Shown in pieces: positions 58,401-64,000 of a stretch of 64,000 nucleotides of DNA; position 1 is the stretch's first letter; each line of letters starts with the position of its first letter. Made by a program: the position numbers and the translations under genes. Location of the stretch: positions 1,426,001-1,490,000 of the forward strand of contig JAWHQI010000262.1 of the NCBI GenBank assembly GCA_033032865.1, given 5' to 3'. Origin of the DNA: Dactylorhiza incarnata (Eukaryota > Streptophyta > Magnoliopsida > Asparagales > Orchidaceae). The notes beneath the pieces are model-generated. The model had not been told where the DNA came from and ran no database searches. It worked only from the letters and a program-made list of their open reading frames with translations.

Positions 58401-58659
58401 CTTCATCACATAGTTGACCTATGCTGATGAGGTTATGTTTGAGTCCACTTACATAGGCTACCTTTTTAAATATGATTGTCCCAATCTGGACTGATCCATA
58501 GCCTTCTGTTTGTCCCCAATTGGAATCTCCAAAAATCATTCTTGGTCCAACCTTTGCCTTATAGTTGATTAATTTGGCTCTTGTTCCTGTCATATGTCTT
58601 GAGCATCCACTGTCCAAGTACCATTGTTCCTCTGTGGTTGAATAGTCCTTTTTCTGCAA
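55448..58659 (-). pseudogene. pol: SIRE pol: protease, integrase, RT, RNase H, broken
   Basis: Begins at 58659 before QWYLDSGCSRHMTG (protease DSG). Integrase zinc segment HRRLGHVNHRTLAKL...CRACQLGKQ (58240-58120), first Asp in LHLDLFGPLP, second in RSDHGTEFES, Glu in QQNGVAERKNRTLIEF (about 57760). A frameshift lies near 57365, then stops near 56922, 55980 and 55833 in an otherwise constant frame. [16 protein letters not shown] (about 56670) and [10 protein letters not shown] (about 56400). RNase H: STSTVEAEYIAAGS and FCDNTSAISIS. It ends TKPLDEKKHQFFLNQLGM at about 55460. Few breaks, so it was intact fairly recently. Confidence 0.88.
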
Positions 58660-58670
58660 TATAAGAAGGG

Positions 58671-60596
58671 TTAGGTGTTCTTAACCCAGGTTACCTTGGG
58701 TTGCTTCTTGTAACCTTGAAATGTAGAAATATATGAGACAATAGGTTGACCATGATAACCTAGAGGGTGATATCTTCTAGGAGGGATAATCCAATCACTA
58801 AAGGGATTCTTCAGTTTAGAAGAGGATGTATGTTGTCTGTCCTTAGTAAAATTGGCGTTCGATGAACTTTGTTGTGTTCGTCGACCTGGTTCGACGAACG
58901 ATGTGGCATTCGTCGAGCCCTGTTTGCAGCAGGTTTTTTTCTTAGATTCAGGCCTTGGTTTTCGTCGATCTGTGTTCGACAAAACCTGTTGGTTTCGTCG
59001 ATCGTCGTTCGATGAACTTGCTTGAACAAAATTTGTTTCAGGAATTTTTCCTGTGTCTTGTATTGCTTCTTTCCCTTTTTCAGATACAAATTTTACTGGG
59101 GTAGATAACATATTCTTCTTCAAAAGAAGAGGTTGATTAGATGATGCCCCCAAGCCCAGTTTGCCATTCAGCATGGAATTCACTGTGCTTGTGATATCCA
59201 TCAGCTTGAGACTTCTTCCATTTAGAGAATTTTCTAGCTGCTTGGCCTCAGTTAGCTGTGTTTCTAGAGAACTCACTTGTTCCCTGGAAATCCTTAGCTC
59301 ATTTTTGAGCTTAATGTTTTCAGTGCATATTCCATCCATCTTAGCTAACTTGTCTCTCAGAGAAATAATTTCTTTCTCAGATCTAATCATATCTTTACAC
59401 AACTGTTTAAAATCATCTTTAAACTGTTCTGAATGAAAATCAAAATTGGAAATTACCTCATCCCCATTAGTTTCAGATTCATCATCTGAGTTGTCATTTG
59501 ATGAGGAGGCATTGATTGCCATCATTCAGAATTCCTTGTCTTCTGCTTCCTTCTCCTCATCACTGGAACTGGAGGATGACTCAGACTCAGTGTCACTCCA
59601 GGTTTCAGCAACAAAGCCTTTTTCTCTTTTCTTGTGGCCTTTTGATGAGTGTTTGCAGGAGTGTTCCTGCTCTTTTCTCCTACTTTTCTTGTGAGCTTCT
59701 GGACACTCAGTGAGGAAGTGTCCAGGTTTCCTGCAACCAAAGCATATTATCTCTTTAGATGGAGTTTTATCATACCTTGGCTTTTCATTGTGCCTGTTGG
59801 GCTTTCTTCTAAAGTCCTATCTTGCCATCTTGTAAAATCTCTTTGCTAAGAGACTTAGCATCTCCTGATCACCAATCTTGTCTTCTTCCTCTGTTGCCTG
59901 AAAGGCAATGTTCTTCTCTTTCTTTGAGGATGAAGATGGAGAGGCTTCTGCTTCTCTGCTCTTTATCAGCTGCTCATAAGATTTGAGCTTCCAAAGGAGA
60001 TTCTCAGTTGTAATCTCACTTAGTCCTCTGGCATCTTTAATTGGCCAGATTCTTGTGTCCCATGTGGTTGGGAAGCACATCAGGATCTTGTCATTGATTT
60101 CAGTGACTGTGATCACTTTCTCCAGGGTTCTCAGCTCATTGATGATGAGGCTGAGTCTGTTGTACATCTCTACAACAGTCTCTGATTCTCCCTTTTTGAA
60201 ATTTTCATACTGGGAGATCAAATGTGATCTTCTGTCCTTTCTCTCATCTGCTGATCCTGCCACCATTCTTGTGAGGGAGTCCCAAATTTCTTTGGCAGAG
60301 GTGCAGTCAACCACCTTCTGAAATATGTCATCAGACATGGTTTGTGCCAAGATATTCATGGCCTTTGCATCAGCAGTTTTCTGTTTCTTTTGTGTTTCTA
60401 TCCATTCTGGAGGAGGGACAGCAGTTGTGTCTGTTGTTGTTGAGGTTGATGTAGTTGGAGGTCCTGTCAAAATAGAATTAAAAATTTCCTCATCAATAGA
60501 ATTCATGTAAAGTTTGATCCTTGCTTGCCATAGTGCAAACTTGTTCAGATTGCACATAGGAGGTCTTGTGCTTGAATATTCTTTGATCTGTGCCAT
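58671..60596 (-). pseudogene. gag: SIRE gag with zinc knuckle and coiled-coil spacer, two stops
   Basis: The start is the ATG at 60596 (MAQIKEYSSTRPPMCN). The UBN2-type Gag core covers residues about 15-220 (FALWQARIKLYMNSIDEEIF, MSDDIFQKVVDCTSAKEIWDSL, YENFKKGESETVVEMYNRL). A stop at 59817 precedes the zinc knuckle CFGCRKPGHFLTEC (about 59745-59704). A Ser/Glu-rich tract and a second in-frame stop (59525) follow, then a coiled coil (EKEIISLRDKLAKMDG, ELRISREQVSSLETQL). Near 58850-59010 the coding sequence is built from TTCGTCGA/TCGACGAA words. All segments share one frame; pol follows after a frame change near 58665. Confidence 0.85.
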
Positions 60597-60691
60597 GGCT
60601 CTAAAAGAAAACCTTTAAAGTGGTCTAGATCTATCAGATCTGTTGGTCCAGGTGTTAGCCTGTAACAACCAACCCAGGCTCTGATACCAAT

Positions 60692-62080
60692 TGAAAGTGG
60701 GGATAGATCAAGATTACTCTAGAGGGGGGGGGGGGGGGTGAATAGAGTATTTTAATATAATTTCACTTAGCCCAAACAAATTTGTAGAGAACAATTTAAG
60801 TTATTTAAGTATATGTGTAAATGAGTGCAGCACAGATATAAACACAAACTAAAACACAGCACATACAAATAATAAAGACAAACACAGAAGACACAAGGAT
60901 CTATAGTAGTTCCCCAGTCAACTTGGGTACATCTACTCTTCTACCACCCTGGTAGGAAATCCACTAGGGCCCTTTTTGATCAGGTGAGCCTTCACCACAG
61001 AGCTTTTGATCAGGTGCTCAAAACCACCACAGAGCTTTTGATCAGGTGCTCAAAACCAAAAATCAACTTTTAAAGGGAGTTACAACCCTGTACACAGTTA
61101 TAAAAATAAAAGTATGTAAAGATGATGGTGTCTTCTCTTTTCTCTAACAATAGAGAAGACTAGTGGATTGTTGAATGATTGTCAGATCTCCCCCTGTGAA
61201 TAAGAGTAAGAAAAGAACAGGAGAGAAAATCTGCTCAGGGTGTAGGTCTTCTTGATCTTCAGAGTATCTCCAGCAAAAGTTCTCTAGAAGGATTTGATGC
61301 AGATGATTCCTAGAGATTAATATTAGGTGACTGGAGAAGATGAAGACTTCAGAGAAAATCAGAGAGAGTTCTTGAGAGCAATCCCAACTGACTAGCAAAA
61401 GATTATCCTTTTTGTATGTATATAGTATCTGTGTCTTCCTCTAGAATAAATAGCAAAGATATTCTCTGGACCGGAGAGAGTTGATCCTCTTTCAAATTTT
61501 TAACCAGTCTGGAAAGGAATGAGACAAAAAGAAGGATTTTTCTCTGACAGAAAAGGAATACTTAATATATTAAATTCCTTGAAACTTGCAATCTGCTTTA
61601 TAGAATAATATGCACACAGCCCTTAATTAATGCAGCAACGGTCATAAAATCTTTGAAAGAAAATACTGCAAAACCTGACTGATATTATAGTGAGAACAGC
61701 TGTCAGCCTTCATAAGGAATCCTGAGGATAACTCCAAAAATAATACTCTGAATAGAAGAGGTCACTGAATATAGAAACTCTGAAAAAGTTTGTCGACCAG
61801 AGGGAAAGTTCGTCGAACTTAAACTGGGAAGTTCGTCGAACACGAAGAGACTTTCGTCGAACAGAACTTTGAAATTCGTCGAACTAAGTTCGTAGAACGG
61901 ATTCTGAATTCGTCGAACATGTTCGAAGTTCGTCGAACACCTTGTCTTAGTTAATCTTCAAATCTCTTCTAGGCTTAGCCTATGACCCTTATACTATACA
62001 TGATGGGTCAAAATAAATCCTATACCTAGAAATAGACATCCTAGCCCAAATCAGTAATAGGGTTGAGCTATGTTCCAACA
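60692..62080 (-). repeat. SIRE 5' LTR
   Basis: 1389 bp, beginning TGAAAGTGGGG on plus after the primer site and ending GTTCCAACA before AAGTA. It has the same palindromes at about 61800-61940 as the other LTR. The G run is longer here (about 15) than in the 3' copy (about 12). Confidence 0.92.
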
Positions 62081-62355
62081 AAGTAGATGGGCTAAAAGCC
62101 CTTAATCTGGAATTGGTCTAGGCGACCCTTCCGCCTAGCCCTAGGTCTTTGAGGGCCAAGCGGCAGGAGAAAAAGACGGAGATGCGAGAGGGAGCACTCC
62201 ACGCAGTGAGGTTCGCCTTCCGCACTCTCCAAAGGGCTGGTCTACTTACTACTGAGGCGGTGGAGCTAACTCTTGAGGACGTGATCCCGGAGCTATTCGT
62301 GCCCACCACACCCCCCGAGAGGAGCGAGGGCGAGCAATCCGCGGATGAGTCCTGA
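62081..62355 (+). pseudogene. Tat-B antisense ORF 2, last part
   Basis: Continues the coiled coil across the SIRE insertion (LEKQV then DGLKALNLEL), hits a TAG near 62118, then stays open in the same frame through KRQEKKTEMREGALHAVRFAFRTLQRAGLL to a TGA at 62353-62355. The tail is acidic (ERSEGEQSADES), like the acidic end of Tat-A antisense ORF 2. Confidence 0.5.
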
Positions 62356-62884
62356 TACTGCGTTTTGCTTTTTTTCTTGTTTTTGTTCTTCTTCTTTTTT
62401 TTGGCTGGCAAGAACACCGCGAAACTTGTAATACTCCTTAACTAAATGGAAATGATATTTTGTATTCGTTTATCACCTGCTCATCTTCTCTGTGCAAGCT
62501 TCCCTTATACATTTTTCTTTTCTTGTTTCTGTGATTGATATCATGCTCGTTGTGCTTGCTCCCGCCTATCGCGCGGTCTCTTAGCTCAGGCATATATCTG
62601 CCCATCGCGTCTCCGCCTTGCGAGGAGTGTGCCTTCCAATTTGTATTGACTAACGAGCGAGAACTTCCTCTTGGATTCTCGCACTTTCCCCAAGTTTGGA
62701 AAAACCTTTTTCTCCCACTCCCCATGCTGGAGAGTACTCCGCCTACCTGCCCGGGGCGTTCCTTCCGGTGAGGAGTCTATTTCGCGAGGGCCTTCCTGCC
62801 CTCGCAAGTGAGACGGGTTCTTTATCCCTCTGCCACGCGATATTACCCCTACCTGCTGAGGGAGACGACCCTTTTCTGATAACC
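62356..62884. other. Tat-B spacer after antisense ORF 2
   Basis: About 530 bases. T-rich at first (probable 3' untranslated region), then GC-rich with CTCGC/GCGAG words (62740-62860). The overlapping ORFs on both strands are not supported as genes. Confidence 0.5.
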
Positions 62885-63452
62885 TTGTCAGCCTCTATGG
62901 AGATCAACATGACCCACCGTCTAGTAAGAGCCTGGCAGCGGGATCATCCGGGGCATTCTAGCATAAAACACTTGTTACCTTGCCATCCTTTCCGTAAGAT
63001 CAATCTGACCCACCAGCTAGTGAGAGCCTGGCAGCGGGATCGTCCGAGGCAATCCAGCATGAATACTTGTTACTTTGCCAGCCTCTCCGCGAGATCAACC
63101 TGACCCACCGGCTAGTGAGAGCCCGGTAGCGGGATCGTCCGGGGCAATCCAGCATGAATACTTGTTACCCTGCCAGCCTCTCCGCGAGAGCAACCTGATC
63201 CACCGGCTAGTTAGAGCCCGACAGTAGGATCGTCTGGGGCATTCCAGCATGAATACTTGTTACCTTGCCAGCCTCTCTGCGAGATCAACCTGACCCACCG
63301 TCTAGTAAGAGCCTGACAGCGGGATCGTCCGGGGCATTCCAGCATGAATACTTGTCACCTTGACAGCCTCTCCATGAGATCAAACTGACCCACCGACTAG
63401 TGAGAGCCCGACATTGGGATCGTCCGGTGCAATCCAGCATGAAACACTTGAG
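62885..63452. repeat. Six tandem 95-bp repeats in Tat-B 3' region
   Basis: The word GACCCACC (one copy GATCCACC) occurs at 62911, 63007, 63102, 63197, 63292 and 63387, spacing 96, 95, 95, 95, 95. Each unit also holds AGAGCC, CGGGATCGTCCGGGGCA (variants), CCAGCATGAATACTTGT and GCCAGCCTCTCCGCGAG. Copies differ at several positions. Position between pol and the antisense ORFs matches the hypervariable repeat region of Tat-lineage elements, a known source of satellite DNA. Confidence 0.88.
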
Positions 63453-63525
63453 GACCCCTGCTTAGAAAAAACTTCAGAATCAATATATGGTGAATCAAAA
63501 ATATAACAAATCTATTACAAAAGTT

Positions 63526-63849
63526 TTAAGGGTAGAATCGTTTCAGGTCATCCCCGCTCCTGGCCAGGCCGAGGGGTACCCCATCCACATCTCGGAGCTG
63601 GTACCCTCATGACCTGAGCACCTCATCTACAATATAAGGCCCCTCCCAGTTGGGATTAAGCTTTCCTACCATGGCTCCTCTCCCGGCCACGTCAACCTTC
63701 TTCAGCACCAGGTCTCCATTCTCGAACTGTTTTATTCGGATATGCTTGTCGAAGTACCGAGCCATCCGCCGCTTGACTTCCTCTTGCCAGACGGTGGCTA
63801 AGTCTCGGAGCTCTTCCACCAAGTCCAGAGATAGCCTTTTGATATAGAT
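63526..63849 (-). pseudogene. pol: Tat-B polyprotein C-terminus
   Basis: On minus: IKRLSLDLVEELRDLATVWQ, RRMARYFDKHIRIKQFENGDLVLKKVDVAGRGAMVGKLNPNWEGPYIV, then a stop near 63607 (VLRS-stop), then GYQLRDVDGVPLGLARSGDDLKRFYP in the same frame to the TAA at 63526-63528. This is the integrase C-terminal domain and tail of Tat/Retand-type gypsy polyproteins. Everything upstream is cut off at about 63850 by a different sequence. Opposite strand to the two antisense ORFs, as expected for this lineage. Confidence 0.8.
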
Positions 63850-64000
63850 TTTTTGGTTTTGAAATTTAGTGAAGGTTTGAGATTTTCTCCAAAACTATAT
63901 CCGATAAAGGCAAGTGTACCTTATCGTCTATAGTATAGGATTTTAAGGAATATCAAGGTCGTATTACACGGGGCGCGTTGATTACTTCTACTTCGAGGAA
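63850..64000 (-). repeat. Probable edge of another gypsy LTR
   Basis: The phrase GGCAAGTGTACC (63919-63930) followed by TATCG resembles the inner edge of the Athila LTR in this window (GGCAAGTGCACC at 30740 and 38998). It would be the U5 end of a minus-oriented LTR entering the Tat-B polyprotein. Only about 150 bases are visible, and the flanking primer site is not convincing. Confidence 0.35.

Larger units (their letters stand above)
50838..62080 (-). mobile_element. SIRE-type Ty1/copia element with env-like ORF
   Basis: Flanked by the 5-bp duplication AAGTA (50833-50837 and 62081-62085). LTRs of 1386 and 1389 bp (TGTTGGAAC start, CACTTTCA end on minus) differ at about 30 sites by eye (2-3 percent). 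The primer site on plus GCTCTGATACCA is at 60678-60689; the polypurine tract is at 52224-52238. On minus: gag, zinc knuckle, coiled-coil/Ser-rich spacer, protease, integrase, RT, RNase H, then an extra ORF before the 3' LTR. That extra ORF, the RT block [11 protein letters not shown] and the large size identify the SIRE/Maximus lineage. It is inserted in Tat-B antisense ORF 2. Confidence 0.94.

Noticed and set aside
62535..63103. ORFs across the Tat-B spacer and 95-bp repeats
   Set aside because: Repeat-derived reading frames that change from unit to unit; no domain.
1..64000. Pairing the partial LTR at 1-969 with the LTR-like edge at 63850-64000 as one element spanning the window
   Set aside because: No shared sequence segment is available to compare, and TSD-bounded elements between them show independent histories.

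Overview
This window is a block of nested transposable elements from a plant nuclear genome, almost certainly a flowering plant. It holds Ty1/copia elements including a SIRE-type one, Ty3/gypsy elements of the Athila and Tat types and probably a Del/Tekay-type LTR, and a CACTA DNA transposon. The CACTA element carries a broken piece of a BODYGUARD-like alpha/beta-hydrolase gene, a plant cuticle gene family. Primer sites match the ends of plant initiator tRNA-Met and tRNA-Asp. I see no intact host gene, no rRNA or tRNA gene and no CRISPR array. The species cannot be named from the sequence.

Layout, left to right. 1-969: partial gypsy LTR, minus orientation. 1215-12309: CACTA element (TSD TAT) holding Copia-1 (1862-10067, TSD GAATA), an unidentified exon-like ORF and the BODYGUARD fragment. 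12328-14261: gypsy LTR followed by a tRNA-Met primer site and about 1.3 kb of decayed sequence. 15605-21385: the 3' half of a Tat-type gypsy element (Tat-A): LTR-like start, two consecutive ORFs antisense to the element, and degenerate tandem repeats. 21386-27200: Copia-4, minus, with its upstream LTR truncated. 27236-28180: Tat integrase remnant. 28185-28586: an LTR-like promoter block and a gypsy primer site. 28587 onward: a second Tat-type element (Tat-B), again with two plus-strand ORFs. It is split by Copia-2 (30189-48356, TSD TACTT) and by a SIRE element (50838-62080, TSD AAGTA). Copia-2 is itself split by an Athila element (30732-40495). Tat-B ends with six 95-bp tandem repeats and the C-terminus of a minus-strand Tat polyprotein (63526-63849). 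A further LTR-like edge closes the window.

Relative ages follow from nesting and LTR identity. Athila is youngest: about 9 differences over 1.5 kb by eye, and gag-pol open except for one in-frame TGA. SIRE LTRs differ at about 2-3 percent. Copia-1, Copia-2 and Copia-4 polyproteins carry several stops and frameshifts. The two Tat elements are fragments.

Two patterns stand out. (1) In at least six LTR families the U3 just upstream of the TATA box holds a family-specific short palindrome, usually in several copies. (2) Both Tat elements carry two tandem antisense ORFs, a coiled-coil one followed by a Transposase_28-like one, between the tandem repeats and the 3' LTR.
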